Below the pieces are notes generated by a model, which worked only from the letters and a program-made list of their open reading frames with translations, did no database searches and was not told the DNA's origin. Shown piece by piece: positions 18,880 to 28,319 of a stretch of 64,000 nucleotides of DNA. The DNA comes from Shimia sp. Alg240-R146 (lineage in GTDB: Bacteria; Pseudomonadota; Alphaproteobacteria; Rhodobacterales; Rhodobacteraceae). Numbering within the stretch: position 1 is the first letter of the stretch; each line of letters opens with the position of its first letter. The DNA is taken from positions 1,054,001 through 1,118,000 of the forward strand of contig NZ_CAMZOK010000001.1 in NCBI RefSeq assembly GCF_947331465.1, given 5' to 3'. Position numbers and translations under genes: made by a program.

Positions 18880-19456
18880 CTTCCCCAAAGCGCCGTTTGT
18901 TGAACGGTTCGCCGAAGCGGACCTCGGCGCACTTTGATCCAAGGTCCGCATAGCAGCCATTCGTCAAAGTCAGCTCCCGAAGGCAATGCAGGGCTCCCTT
19001 TTACTTCCGGAGCCTTCCGCCCGGCCCCGCCGGTCAACGCCCGACCCTCCCCTCGGGAGGGCGCTTTTTGCGATGTTTGAACAGAGTTTGTTGCGTAAGC
19101 GCCTTCTGATCTGAGCGTGCAGATTGCGGTGTCTTGATGCGCCCACCCAGGGTCGGACGCGGCCCTTGTGGCCGGACGCTGGGTCAATCCACCTTGGAAA
19201 AGCTTTGGCCCAAACGCGCCACGCCTATTTGACAGACTCGCCAAACATCCCCATGTAACCCGCACACGCATAGGAGATTTTATGGCCCGGTCACTGGAGC
19301 AATGATGAGGGGGAGGCAGAGCGGCTTCCCACCTGAACAATCGAACAGAACAAACGGCCTGCGCGCTCGCGTCAGGTACCTGTTTTTCTGCGATTATTTC
19401 TCTGTTACCATGGGCGTAAGCGGTGGCTTGGCGCCTGACCATGAAAGATCATACCG
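18880..19456. other. Gene-free interval with repeat copy B
   Basis: No credible gene is seen in these 577 bases. The middle (19038-19159) is a repeat element. The 3' part before rsgA is ordinary intergenic sequence in which I find no strong promoter match. Confidence 0.5.
19038..19159. repeat. 122-bp inverted-repeat element, copy B
   Basis: The left end CGCCCGACCCT (19038-19048) pairs with AGGGTCGGACG (19149-19159), one mismatch. The inner hairpin CCCTCCC-CTC-GGGAGGG (19045-19061) and the right inner GCGCCCACCC are shared with copy A. The central part has diverged, but a TTTNAAC block at the same offset still aligns. Confidence 0.7.
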
Positions 19457-20548
19457 ATGACACGGGACTATTCCCAATTCATGCCCTCGACGGGCACCCC
19501 GACTCCCACCACGCCAAAGCGCAGTGCGTTGGAAATCCTTGGCTGGCAGCCGTTTTTTGCAACGCAAGTTGATGTCGACACCTTATCGGCCACGCCGCCT
19601 GTGCGGGTCACCGAAGTGCATAAGTCCGGTGCCAATGTGAAAGGTGACGGATTTGACGGGTTGATCCCGCCGAGTCTGGATCTGGCGGTGGGCGACTGGC
19701 TGCTGTTTGACGAGGCGCTGCCGACGCACAGCGTGCTTTTGGAGCGCAAGAGTCTCTTTAAACGCCGCGCTGCGGGGCATGCAAAGCACTATCAGCTGAT
19801 TGCGGCCAATGTGGACACGGTGTTTGTCGTGACCTCGTGCAACGCTGATTTCAATGTCGCGCGTTTGGAACGTTTCATTGCATTGGCCTTTGAAAGCGAG
19901 GTCGCGCCGGTGATTGTGCTGACAAAGGCGGATTTGTGTGAGGACACGCAGCCCTTCATCGACGAAGCACAGGCGATTTCGGATCGGGTGCCGGTGATTG
20001 CCTTGAACGCCAAAGAGGGCGATGTGGCGGGTGCGCTGTCCGATTGGAGCGCGCCGGGGCAGACAATTGCCTTTCTTGGCACATCCGGCGTTGGCAAGTC
20101 GACTTTGGTCAATGCGCTGTTTGGGCAAGAAAAGGCGGCCACCAAGGGCATCCGTGAGGATGATGCGCGCGGGCGACACACAACCACAGCGCGGCAATTG
20201 CATTTCACAGAAAACGGACTGGGTGTGTTGGACACACCGGGCATGCGCGAGTTGCAATTGGCAGATGCAGAGGCCGGTATTGCCGATCTGTTTTCAGACG
20301 TTGTCGAACTGGCGGCACAGTGCAAGTTCAACGATTGTGCCCATGAGACCGAACCGGGATGTAAGGTCCGCGCGGCCATTGAGGCTGGTACATTGGATGC
20401 AGCGCGGCTGGAGCGGTGGCGCAAGCTGGCAGCCGAGGAGCGGCACAACACCGCGACTTTGGCCGAGCGACGGGCGCAGCAAAAAGACTTTGGCAAAATG
20501 ATCAAGACCGTGACCAAAGCCCACAAGGGGCGCAAAGGGCGGCGCTAG
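19457..20548 (+). CDS. rsgA: Ribosome small-subunit GTPase RsgA (YjeQ)
   Basis: A 363-residue circularly permuted GTPase that checks late 30S subunit maturation. An N-terminal OB fold is followed by the GTPase with motifs in permuted order: G4 LTKAD (about residue 155), G1 GTSGVGKST (about 213), G3 DTPGMRE. A C-terminal zinc knuckle is visible as CKFNDCAHETEPGC. Length is normal. Downstream, a basic tail (AHKGRKGRR) probably contacts rRNA. Confidence 0.95.
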   Translation: MTRDYSQFMPSTGTPTPTTPKRSALEILGWQPFFATQVDVDTLSATPPVRVTEVHKSGANVKGDGFDGLIPPSLDLAVGDWLLFDEALPTHSVLLERKSLFKRRAAGHAKHYQLIAANVDTVFVVTSCNADFNVARLERFIALAFESEVAPVIVLTKADLCEDTQPFIDEAQAISDRVPVIALNAKEGDVAGALSDWSAPGQTIAFLGTSGVGKSTLVNALFGQEKAATKGIREDDARGRHTTTARQLHFTENGLGVLDTPGMRELQLADAEAGIADLFSDVVELAAQCKFNDCAHETEPGCKVRAAIEAGTLDAARLERWRKLAAEERHNTATLAERRAQQKDFGKMIKTVTKAHKGRKGRR

Positions 20549-20630
20549 GTCGAAGTGTTGCCGCTGATCGCTGTATTGTGAAGGATCAGGCTGCTTGTCA
20601 GTCGGGGCGTCGCGTGCCACCAACTGTGCC

Positions 20631-21464
20631 ATGAAATTACTGCTTCTGACCGCTTTGACGATGGCTGCTTTTGCGGCCAATTCCGTTTTGAATCGTGCTG
20701 GCGTCGCTGGCCAAGGCATGGACCCGCTGGCGTTCGGCGTAATTCGGTTGGCGTCCGGGGCCGCGGCTTTGGGTGCGATCGTGCTGTGGCAAAAGCGGGG
20801 CCTTACAGTTGGCGGCGCTGGCCGTGGGATCGCCGTTGTGGCTTTGCTGGCCTACATTTTCGGCTTCTCTGAGGCCTATCGGGGCTTGGATGCGGGGCTT
20901 GGCGCGTTGTTGCTGTTTGGCGTCGTGCAGGTGACGATGTTTGGCGGTGCACTGATTGCACGCGAAGAGGTGCCGGCAACGAGATGGATCGGCGCGACGG
21001 CGGCCTTGGCGGGACTAATCTGGCTGTTGTGGCCGTCAGGTGCAGTGACTGTGCCGATTGGTGCAGCGCTGGCGATGGCGGGCGCGGGGGTAGGCTGGGG
21101 CATCTATTCGCTGCAAGGGCGACGGGAGACCGACGCAACGCAGGCCACAGCTATGAATTTCATCCTTGCCGCGCCGTTGGCCTTGGCGGTGTGGCTGGCG
21201 TTGGGCTCGGAGGGCCAACTGCGTCCGGCGGGTGTGGCACTGGCGGTGGTGTCTGGTGTGCTCACGTCGGGGCTGGGCTATGCCTTGTGGTACGCAATTT
21301 TGCCGAGATTGGGCGCGGCGCGGGCTGGCGTGGCGCAGTTGAGCGTGCCGGTGATCGCGATGGCAGGCGGCATGGTGTTTTTGGCTGAGCCGGTGACCTT
21401 GCGGTTCGTCGGGGCGGCTGTGTTGGTGATCGCGGGCGTGCTGATCTCGATGCGGCGTGTTTAG
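20631..21464 (+). CDS. EamA/DMT-family transporter
   Basis: A 277-residue membrane protein with about ten hydrophobic helices in two EamA repeats. Typical features are AFAANSVLNRAG at the first helix, GAWIGAT-like linkers, and LGAARAGVAQLSVPVIAMAGGMVFLAEPVTLRFVGAAVLVIAGV at the end of the second repeat. Substrate unknown; family members export amino acids or metabolites. ATG 20631 is chosen because the preceding frame is intergenic in character. Its stop overlaps the convergent NUDIX stop. Confidence 0.85.
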   Translation: MKLLLLTALTMAAFAANSVLNRAGVAGQGMDPLAFGVIRLASGAAALGAIVLWQKRGLTVGGAGRGIAVVALLAYIFGFSEAYRGLDAGLGALLLFGVVQVTMFGGALIAREEVPATRWIGATAALAGLIWLLWPSGAVTVPIGAALAMAGAGVGWGIYSLQGRRETDATQATAMNFILAAPLALAVWLALGSEGQLRPAGVALAVVSGVLTSGLGYALWYAILPRLGAARAGVAQLSVPVIAMAGGMVFLAEPVTLRFVGAAVLVIAGVLISMRRV

Positions 21465-21910
21465 CGGTCGGGTTTGATCAACAATTCCAGCGGGTCATAA
21501 AGTAGCGCCCCTCCCCAAGCCGCGTCGGGCAAACTGTCGGGTTTAAAGGCAAGCGAGGCCATTTCCGTGCGCGATACAAAGCGGCGTTCTGTGACAATGC
21601 CTTCGGGGTCGCGCCAAGTTTCAGTCAGCGTGCCCGCAACGACGGTGCAGCGGAAATAGATGTCCACTTGATGAAAGCCCAGATCAGGGTCGTGAAATTC
21701 GTTGATCAGACAGGGCGCGCCGACGTCCACAGTTAGTCCGGTTTCTTCATGCACCTCTCGGATGAGATTTTCGGGCAGGCTGCTGTGTCGATCCACACCG
21801 CCGCCGGGCGCGCACCAGAGGTCACTTTGCGAGGCCGGATAGGCATTCACCAAAAGCAGTTTTTGGTCCTGCAGGATTAATGCGCGGGCGGCGAGGCGGG
21901 GGGATGACAT
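21461..21910 (-). CDS. NUDIX hydrolase with altered Nudix box
   Basis: A 149-residue NUDIX protein. The box region is CAPGGGVDRHSSLPENLIREVHEETGL. The REVHEETGL end is canonical, but at the position of the first conserved glutamate (G-x5-E) there is a serine, while a glutamate occurs three residues later. It may still bind Mg2+. Substrate could be a nucleoside diphosphate derivative. ATG 21910 (MSSPRLAARALI) is preferred; a 17-residue longer frame lacks family sequence. Confidence 0.82.
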   Translation of the reverse strand: MSSPRLAARALILQDQKLLLVNAYPASQSDLWCAPGGGVDRHSSLPENLIREVHEETGLTVDVGAPCLINEFHDPDLGFHQVDIYFRCTVVAGTLTETWRDPEGIVTERRFVSRTEMASLAFKPDSLPDAAWGGALLYDPLELLIKPDR

Positions 21911-21977
21911 GGCGGGCTTTCGCAAAGGGGTGGTTATTTCCCTTTTGTAATCGCGTTGCATTGCCTATCTCAAGCAT

Positions 21978-22835
21978 ATGACACGTTTAGCACTTATACT
22001 GGCCATGGGATTTGGCCTGATGGCAGGCGCTGGCGCGGCGCGCGCGGAATGCGTGGTGCTGCTGCATGGTTTGGCGCGCACCGACAACAGTTTTGTTGTG
22101 ATGCAGCTTGCGCTGGAGCGGTTGGGCTTCAAAGTGGTTCGACAAAGCTATCCGTCGACAGAGGACGTGATCGGCTCATTGGCGAAGCAAGCCTTGCCAG
22201 AGGCCGTGGCGCAGTGCGGGGACAAGGGGCTTAACATTGTGACGCATTCCATGGGCGGTATTCTGACCCGGGTCTGGCTGGCACAGCACCAGCCTGAGAA
22301 CCTGCATCGCGTGGTGATGCTGGCCCCGCCCAATCAGGGATCGGAGCTGGTGGATGAGATGCGCAATCTGGAGGCCTTTCGTCTGTTGAATGGTCCGGCT
22401 GGGATGCAGCTGGCAACAGATGGGCTGCCCGCGCAATTGCCGCCAGTGAATTTTGAACTGGGCGTGATTGCTGGAGACCGGTCGATAAACCCACTGTTCT
22501 CGGCGCTGATTGAGGGGCCGGACGATGGCAAAGTCAGCGTTGATAGCACCAAGGTGGAGGGTATGGCGGATCATATTGTCTTGCCGGTGACCCACACGTT
22601 CATGATGAACAATCCGATGGTGATCACGCAGGTGCGGAATTTCCTTGTGGACGGGGCGTTTGACCACGATCTGAAATGGGGCGATGCAGAGCGGACCTTG
22701 CGCGAGTTGGAAGTGTTCATGGAGGGACAATGCACCAACGGTGTGTGTCAGGATGTGCCGGAGGGGAACGACACGTGGGACGATTTTTGGGCCCGGTTCT
22801 GGGGGGATGAAGAAGGCGTATCAATCGATGAGTGA
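21978..22835 (+). CDS. Secreted alpha/beta-hydrolase (lipase-like)
   Basis: A 285-residue protein with a signal peptide (first 23 residues, ending GAARA before [11 protein letters not shown]). The lipase pattern is clear: [14 protein letters not shown] (oxyanion), [16 protein letters not shown] (nucleophile Ser about residue 92), [11 protein letters not shown] lid loop. A histidine in [12 protein letters not shown] may complete the triad. It resembles LipA/PGAP1-like esterases. Periplasmic location is likely. It leads into the phnM-like gene, which starts inside its last codons. Confidence 0.85.
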   Translation: MTRLALILAMGFGLMAGAGAARAECVVLLHGLARTDNSFVVMQLALERLGFKVVRQSYPSTEDVIGSLAKQALPEAVAQCGDKGLNIVTHSMGGILTRVWLAQHQPENLHRVVMLAPPNQGSELVDEMRNLEAFRLLNGPAGMQLATDGLPAQLPPVNFELGVIAGDRSINPLFSALIEGPDDGKVSVDSTKVEGMADHIVLPVTHTFMMNNPMVITQVRNFLVDGAFDHDLKWGDAERTLRELEVFMEGQCTNGVCQDVPEGNDTWDDFWARFWGDEEGVSIDE

Positions 22836-23976
22836 CATGCGGTTGACGGGGGCCGAGGTGCTGTGGCCTGAAGGGTTTTCCAGCGCCGCTTTGTCCGTGG
22901 CAGACGGTGTGATCGTCGCGGATGGCGGGCGCAATGTGGATTTGAGCGGGTTTCAGGTTCTGCCGGGCCTTGTCGATCTGCATGGCGACGGATTTGAGCG
23001 GCATCTGGCGCCGCGTCGCGGCGCGATGAAAGATCTGGCGCCGGGGTTGGCTGCAACAGACGCGGAACTGGCGGCAAATGGTGTGACCACGGCTGTTCTG
23101 GCCCAGTTCTGGAGCTGGGAAGGCGGGATGCGCGGACCGGCGTTTGCACAGCGGTTTCTGGGCGCGCTTGAGACGGCCGAAGGACTGTTGACGGATATGG
23201 TTGTCCAGTTGCGGCTGGAGACGCATATGCTGGAGGATTATGCGGCATTCGAGGCCGCCGTGGCGGCGCATCATGTGCCCTATGTGGTTTTCAACGATCA
23301 CCTGCCGCATTCAGCCCTGGCCAAGGGCAAGAAGCCGCCGCGTTTGACAGGACAAGCGTTGAAAGCCGGGCGAAATCCTGAGGCACATGAGGCGATGCTC
23401 AAGGAGATGCATGCACGCACGGTCGAGGTTCCGGCGGCGGTGGGTGCTTTGGCTGCGCGGTTGGCAGCCAAGGGCGTGCGGCTGGGCAGTCATGATGACG
23501 CGACAGTGGAAACGCGGGCCGATTGGCGTGTTCGCGGCGCGGCGATATCGGAGTTCCCTGAGACATTTGAAGCTGCGGAGGCGGCGCGGGGTGGCGGTGA
23601 TGCGATTGTGCTTGGCGCGCCAAATGTGGTGCGTGGTAATTCACACAAAGGTAACGTCAGTGCCGCTGATCTTGTCGCGGCGGGGCTTTGTGATGCTTTG
23701 GCCTCAGATTATCATTATCCGGCCCTGAAACAGGCGGTCTTTCGGCTGGTGGCCGATGGTCTGGTGTCCTTTGAGGCCGGTTGGGCGTTGGTGTCGGCGG
23801 GACCTGCTTCGGTGATGGGGCTGACGGATCGTGGCACGTTAGAGGTTGGCAAGCGGGCGGATTTGGTGATTCTGGAGCCTGAAACAGGCCGCGTGGGGGC
23901 AACAATTGTGGGTGGTCGCGTCAGTTTTATGGCTGGCGAAGTTGCGGAGCGGTTCATGGCGGGGACGGAAATTTGA
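22828..23976 (+). CDS. phnM: PhnM-like RPnTP diphosphatase (orphan)
   Basis: A 382-residue amidohydrolase-superfamily protein. The PhnM signature is good: [21 protein letters not shown] (metal HxD-like site), [14 protein letters not shown], then [21 protein letters not shown] and [16 protein letters not shown]. PhnM splits alpha-D-ribose 1-methylphosphonate 5-triphosphate in C-P lyase phosphonate use. No other phn gene is near, so it may serve a C-P lyase operon elsewhere or a different substrate. The start is ATG 22828, overlapping the lipase stop; ATG 22837 is possible. It is followed by a TTG-start glycerate kinase gene. Confidence 0.85.
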   Translation: MSDMRLTGAEVLWPEGFSSAALSVADGVIVADGGRNVDLSGFQVLPGLVDLHGDGFERHLAPRRGAMKDLAPGLAATDAELAANGVTTAVLAQFWSWEGGMRGPAFAQRFLGALETAEGLLTDMVVQLRLETHMLEDYAAFEAAVAAHHVPYVVFNDHLPHSALAKGKKPPRLTGQALKAGRNPEAHEAMLKEMHARTVEVPAAVGALAARLAAKGVRLGSHDDATVETRADWRVRGAAISEFPETFEAAEAARGGGDAIVLGAPNVVRGNSHKGNVSAADLVAAGLCDALASDYHYPALKQAVFRLVADGLVSFEAGWALVSAGPASVMGLTDRGTLEVGKRADLVILEPETGRVGATIVGGRVSFMAGEVAERFMAGTEI

Positions 23977-25220
23977 AGCAAGATCCTGAAAGTTTTTTAC
24001 GCGACTTGTTTGCGCGTGCGGTGGCTGTGGCGGACCCGATGGCGGCTTTGCCCGAAGTATTGCCCGCCAAACCCGAGGGGCGGGTTGTGGTCGTGGGCGC
24101 CGGTAAGGCCAGCGCCCGAATGGCGGAGGCCTTGGAAAGCGCTTGGGGACCGTGTGAGGGTTTGGTGATCACGCGCTATGGCTATGAGCGGCCTTGCGTT
24201 GGTATCCGCATTGCCTCGGCTGCGCATCCGGTGCCGGATGCGGCTGGCGAGACCGCGACGCTGAAGATGCTGGATCTGCTGCGTGGGCTTGGGGCGGATG
24301 ACACGGTGATCTGTCTGATTTCGGGGGGGGCATCGTCCCTGCTGACCGCGCCGGTGCCGGGGATGACACTTGAAGACCTCAAGCAGGTGAACGCGGATTT
24401 GCTGGCGTCGGGTGCGCCGATTTCGGCGATGAACGCGTTGCGCAAACATCTGTGTCAGGCCAAAGGCGGGCAGTTGGCGGCGGCGGCCTATCCGGCCAAA
24501 GTCGTGAGCTATTTGATTTCCGATGTGCCCGGCGATGATCCGGGCATGATCGGATCTGGCCCCACGGTGGCAGAGCCGGAGACACTGGACGCGGCTTTGA
24601 CGACGCTGGCAGCATTTGACGTGACATTGCCGCCCCATGTGGAAGAGGCAGCACGCGCGCATGGGGGGGTCGTGACGCCCGACGACATGCGCTTGTCCAC
24701 CACGCAAAACATCCTGTTTGCTTCGCCGCGTCAGTCATTGGCGGCGGCGCAAGAGATGGCGGAGGCCGCGGGCGTGCCGGTCGAAATCCTTGGGGATGCG
24801 TTGGAAGGCGAAGCGCGCGACGTGGCGCAGTTGCAGGCTTCGTTGGCGATTGCCAAGATGCAAGCCGCAAAGGGCCCGCTGGTGATTTTGTCTGGCGGAG
24901 AGTTGACCGTCACGCGACGCGGCGACGGAGTTGGCGGGCCAAACGCCGAGTTCGCGTTGGCGCTGGCGGTTGCTCTAGAAGGCGCTAAGGGCGTTTATGC
25001 GCTCGCCTGTGACACGGACGGCGTTGATGGTGCTGCCGAGGTGGCGGGCGCAGTGGTAGGCCCCGAGACGCTGGCAATTGCACAAGCGAAAGGCGTGGAC
25101 GCGGAGCAGTCCCTTGCGAGCAACGATGCGCACAGCTTTTTCGAGAAGATCAATGCGCAGGTGGTGACCGGGCCAACGCTAACGAATGTGAACGACTTTC
25201 GAGCGATTTTTGTCGTGTAA
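23973..25220 (+). CDS. gckA: Glycerate 2-kinase (MOFRL family)
   Basis: A 415-residue protein of the glycerate kinase/TtuD family. It has VVGAGKASARMAEALE near residue 35, LISGGASSLL (about 110), and the C-terminal MOFRL domain with LSGGELTV and GGPNAEFALALAVALEG, ending in LTNVNDFRAIFV. It should phosphorylate D-glycerate to 2-phosphoglycerate, a step in serine-cycle or C2 metabolism. The start is a TTG at 23973 that overlaps the phnM stop. The next ATG in frame is at residue 23 and would lose conserved sequence. Confidence 0.85.
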   Translation: MKQDPESFLRDLFARAVAVADPMAALPEVLPAKPEGRVVVVGAGKASARMAEALESAWGPCEGLVITRYGYERPCVGIRIASAAHPVPDAAGETATLKMLDLLRGLGADDTVICLISGGASSLLTAPVPGMTLEDLKQVNADLLASGAPISAMNALRKHLCQAKGGQLAAAAYPAKVVSYLISDVPGDDPGMIGSGPTVAEPETLDAALTTLAAFDVTLPPHVEEAARAHGGVVTPDDMRLSTTQNILFASPRQSLAAAQEMAEAAGVPVEILGDALEGEARDVAQLQASLAIAKMQAAKGPLVILSGGELTVTRRGDGVGGPNAEFALALAVALEGAKGVYALACDTDGVDGAAEVAGAVVGPETLAIAQAKGVDAEQSLASNDAHSFFEKINAQVVTGPTLTNVNDFRAIFVV

Positions 25221-25307
25221 GCGGTGGTCAGAGCGCACCGCGATTGGCATGACAATGCGCCGCCATCGCAGCGCAGTTTGGGTATTTTTGGCCAGAAAGA
25301 AGCCGGA

Positions 25308-26384
25308 TCAGGCGGTTTTTTGTGTGATCCGGTTTACATGCCCCATTTTGCGGCCCGGCTTGGTGTCGGCTTTGCCGTAAAGGTGCACGGCAGCGGCGGG
25401 TTCGGCCAGTAGATCGGGCAGGCGGTCCATATCATCACCTATCAGGTTTTCCATGACCACGTTGTTCACACGCTGGCCGTCGCCCAAAGGCAGGCCAGCG
25501 ACGGCGCGAATGTGTTGCTCGAACTGGTCGATGGTGCAGCCGTTTTGCGTCCAATGGCCCGAATTGTGCACGCGCGGTGCGATTTCATTCACGATCAGGC
25601 CCTTTGGCGTCACGAACAGTTCGACGCCCATAACGCCCACATAGTTCAGCGCATTCAGGATCTTGCCAGCCAGCAAAACAGCATCCATGCGTTGGCTGCC
25701 GGACATGCGAGCAGGCACGGTTGTGGTGGCGAGGATGCCGTCTTTGTGCACGTTTTCGCCGGGGTCAAAGCAGGAGACCTGTCCGTCAACCGACCGGGCG
25801 GCAATCACGGAAATTTCGTGAGAGAAGTCGACGAAACCTTCGAGAAGCGCAGGGGCACCGGCCATATCTGCGAGCGCTTGGGCCGCGTCGTCAGCGGCTT
25901 TCAGGCGCGCTTGGCCTTTGCCGTCATAGCCGAAGCGGCGGGTTTTCAGAATCGCAGGGACGCCCACCTCAGCCACGGCGGCGGTCATGCTGTCGGCGTC
26001 ATCCACTGTGGCAAAAGGTGCCGTTGTCAGGCCAAGATCGCGCAGAAAGGTCTTTTCTGTCAGGCGGTCCTGAGACACCCGCAATGCGTCGCGGTTGGGG
26101 TGGATCGGACGCAGGGCTTCGAGGATGTCGAGCGCCTCTGTGGGGATGTTTTCGAATTCGTAGGTGATGACGTCAACGGTGGCCGCAAAGGCGCGCAAGG
26201 CGTTGGCATCGTCGTAGCCCGCAGTTGTCACCTGATCGGCGACGTGACCAGCGGGCGGGTTGGCGCCGGGTTCAAAGATGTGCGTTCTATACCCCAGGCG
26301 GGAGGCGGCCACGGAAAGCATGCGGCCAAGCTGGCCGCCGCCGAGAACGCCGATGGTGGCGTTGGGCGCGAGCGGTTTAGTCAT
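25308..26384 (-). CDS. purK: 5-(carboxyamino)imidazole ribonucleotide synthase
   Basis: A 358-residue ATP-grasp enzyme converting AIR, bicarbonate and ATP to N5-CAIR in purine synthesis. It begins with [16 protein letters not shown] and has ATP-grasp features ([14 protein letters not shown] at about residue 155) and the C-terminal [18 protein letters not shown]. Length is normal. ATG 26384 overlaps the end of purE by 8 bases; ATG 26396 is an alternative start. Confidence 0.95.
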   Translation of the reverse strand: MTKPLAPNATIGVLGGGQLGRMLSVAASRLGYRTHIFEPGANPPAGHVADQVTTAGYDDANALRAFAATVDVITYEFENIPTEALDILEALRPIHPNRDALRVSQDRLTEKTFLRDLGLTTAPFATVDDADSMTAAVAEVGVPAILKTRRFGYDGKGQARLKAADDAAQALADMAGAPALLEGFVDFSHEISVIAARSVDGQVSCFDPGENVHKDGILATTTVPARMSGSQRMDAVLLAGKILNALNYVGVMGVELFVTPKGLIVNEIAPRVHNSGHWTQNGCTIDQFEQHIRAVAGLPLGDGQRVNNVVMENLIGDDMDRLPDLLAEPAAAVHLYGKADTKPGRKMGHVNRITQKTA

Positions 26385-26868
26385 CTTGGGGCTCATCAGG
26401 AATAGAGGCGGACAGTGCATCGCGCCACGCCTCCAAGCGGGCGGCGAGTTCGGCATCTTGCAACGCAAGGATGCCGGCAGCCATGAGGCCTGCGTTTGCG
26501 GCTCCGGCGGCACCGATGGCCATGGTGGCAACCGGGAAGCCTCTGGGCATCTGCACGATGGAATAGAGGCTGTCGACGCCTGAAAGGGCGCGGGTCTGCA
26601 CGGGCACGCCGATCACTGGAACGCGGGTTTTAGAGGCCATCATGCCGGGCAGGTGGGCTGCGCCACCGGCGCCCGCGATGATGACTTGCAGGCCGCGACC
26701 GGCGGCCTCTTTGCCGTAGGTCCAAAGGCGGTCCGGCGTGCGGTGTGCGGAGACGATTTTATTCTCGTAGGTGATGCCAAGCTCTTCGAGGAGGATGGCG
26801 GCCTCTTTCATGGTGGGCCAGTCCGATTGGCTGCCCATGATGATGCCGACCTGTGGTGTGTCCGTCAT
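26377..26868 (-). CDS. purE: N5-CAIR mutase
   Basis: A 163-residue class I PurE that rearranges N5-CAIR to CAIR. It shows [15 protein letters not shown] (substrate loop, residues 6-20), [10 protein letters not shown] (catalytic His), [14 protein letters not shown] and [24 protein letters not shown]. It precedes purK on the minus strand, with overlapping ends, as in many bacteria. ATG 26868 (MTDTPQVG) is preferred over 26895. Confidence 0.96.
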   Translation of the reverse strand: MTDTPQVGIIMGSQSDWPTMKEAAILLEELGITYENKIVSAHRTPDRLWTYGKEAAGRGLQVIIAGAGGAAHLPGMMASKTRVPVIGVPVQTRALSGVDSLYSIVQMPRGFPVATMAIGAAGAANAGLMAAGILALQDAELAARLEAWRDALSASIPDEPQDD

Positions 26869-26949
26869 GTCCGGTTCCCGCGTGTGAAATCCCAAGAATT
26901 ATGGGCGGTTTATATCGGGTTTGGCGGGTTCTGCAATGCAGCGGCCGCG

Positions 26950-27174
26950 TCAGGCGATAATGTCTGGCGTCAGGCGGTCTTCGATGCGTGAAATGATGTC
27001 TTTCAGCCGCAGTTTCTGCTTTTTCAAACGCTGGATTGTCAGCTGTTCGCCTGTGCCGCGATCAACCAGCGCGTGGATGGCATCGTCGAGGTCACGGTGT
27101 TCCTGCTTGAAGACCTCAAGCTCAACCCGCAGCACGTCATCGGTTTTCATCGACAGATCGCCGGAGTCGCTCAT
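26950..27174 (-). CDS. DUF465 (YdcH-like) small helical protein
   Basis: A 74-residue protein made mostly of two amphipathic helices: ELEVFKQEHRDLDDAIHALVD and QLTIQRLKKQKLRLKDIISRIED, the second being the DUF465 core. This is a compact coiled-coil-like protein common in Proteobacteria; no function is known. ATG 27174 (MSDSGDL) is used; the longer open frame upstream is antisense to ibpA and not real. It lies 81 bases upstream of purE and may share its transcript. Confidence 0.85.
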   Translation of the reverse strand: MSDSGDLSMKTDDVLRVELEVFKQEHRDLDDAIHALVDRGTGEQLTIQRLKKQKLRLKDIISRIEDRLTPDIIA

Positions 27175-27280
27175 CCTGGGCATCCTTGTTCTTGATTTGG
27201 TACAAACATAGTCGCTCGCGCGCCATGTGCAAAGCGCCAGAAGCGCGCGGGTGGCATTTGTATGCCGATGGCCGCTGGGT

Positions 27281-27309
27281 CTTGCTTTGCCTGGTGCGCA
27301 GCCCCATAT
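27281..27309 (+). promoter_or_regulatory. RpoH (sigma-32) promoter of ibpA
   Basis: CTTGCTT (27281-27287), 14 bases, then CCCCATAT (27302-27309) matches the sigma-32 consensus CTTGAAA-N11-15-CCCCATNT closely. It is 66 bases upstream of the ibpA ATG, giving a leader of roughly 60 bases. Heat-shock control of this small heat-shock gene is therefore expected. Confidence 0.7.
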
Positions 27310-27375
27310 TATTGGTTGCGCCGGTTGCCAGAAAGGGATGGGCGCGTGACTGTCGCTTTGCACAAGGACGTGTCG

Positions 27376-27789
27376 ATGAGCAAACATACTTTGGGGGCTT
27401 ACCCCCACATGCTGGGGTTTGAACAACTCGAGCGGCTTTTGGAACGCACCGCCAAGACGGGCAACGAAGGCTATCCTCCGTTCAATATCGAACAGACTTC
27501 GGATTTTTCGTATCGCATCACGCTGGCTGTGGCCGGTTTTGCCGAAGATGATCTGAGCATCACTGTGGAAGATCGCCAATTGGTGATCCGAGGTCGGCAA
27601 AGCGATGACAGTGAGGGGCGTGTGTTCCTGCACCGCGGCATCGCAGCACGTCAGTTTCAACGCAGCTTTGTGTTGGCGGACGGTGTCGATGTGGGTGAAG
27701 CGGCGATGGAAAACGGCCTCCTACATGTCGATCTGACACGGGCCAAGCCCGAGACAGTGGTGCAAACAATCCAGATAAAGAAGGGGTAG
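27376..27789 (+). CDS. ibpA: Small heat-shock protein (Hsp20/IbpA)
   Basis: A 137-residue holdase with an alpha-crystallin domain from about residue 35 to 125. Features: YPPFNIEQTSDFSYRITLAVAGF (start of the domain), DLSITVEDRQLVIRG, and the GLLHVDLTR strand near the end. It should bind unfolding proteins in the cytoplasm. ATG 27376 (MSKHTLGAYPHM) has AAGGA upstream. A sigma-32 promoter lies upstream, and a DUF1150 gene follows four bases after the stop. Confidence 0.93.
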   Translation: MSKHTLGAYPHMLGFEQLERLLERTAKTGNEGYPPFNIEQTSDFSYRITLAVAGFAEDDLSITVEDRQLVIRGRQSDDSEGRVFLHRGIAARQFQRSFVLADGVDVGEAAMENGLLHVDLTRAKPETVVQTIQIKKG

Positions 27790-27793
27790 AGCA

Positions 27794-28036
27794 GTGTATG
27801 ACGCATATGAATTTGAAACAGACGAGTTTGCCGGCCATGTGGCTGACCGGATTGTGTATGTCCGCCCAGTAGAACTCGCGGATCTGCCCGAAGAGGTTCA
27901 GGAGCAGGTTGAAGACGGCGAAACGCTTTATGCGGTGCATGACGCCGATGGCGAACGACTGGCGTTGGTGAAAGACCGAAAGCTGGCGTTTATGCTGGCG
28001 CGCGATCACGATTACTCGCCGGTGGCGGTGCATTAG
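27794..28036 (+). CDS. DUF1150 family protein
   Basis: An 80-residue protein starting at GTG (27794), with AAGGGG a few bases upstream. It contains IVYVRPVELADLPEEVQEQ and LVKDRKLAFMLARDHDYSPV, the DUF1150 pattern. The family nearly always follows a small heat-shock gene in alphaproteobacteria, so a role linked to proteostasis is inferred, but none is demonstrated here. Confidence 0.85.
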   Translation: MYDAYEFETDEFAGHVADRIVYVRPVELADLPEEVQEQVEDGETLYAVHDADGERLALVKDRKLAFMLARDHDYSPVAVH

Positions 28037-28319
28037 CGCTGTCAAATCGGCTGAGATGGGAGCCCATTGCGAGGGATCGCGGTGGGTTTTGTTTTTTTGA
28101 GTGGGCTGGTATGCGGACGTTGCTGCTGTTCGCCAAATCTGAACCAGTGGCAGTTCCCAGCCCAAAGCAGACATGACGTTCCGACACCAAGGGCGGATTG
28201 CAGACATTCGCTGCAATTGCAAGATACACTCTCGCAATTAAAGAAAGCAGCCATCCAGCCCGTCTTTTCGAGCGCCAAGCATTCAATGAATGCACTCTAA
28301 ACTCACCTTATGATTACAA

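Noticed and set aside
25512..26405. 297-residue plus-strand open frame
   Set aside because: It is antisense to purK with no recognisable domain.
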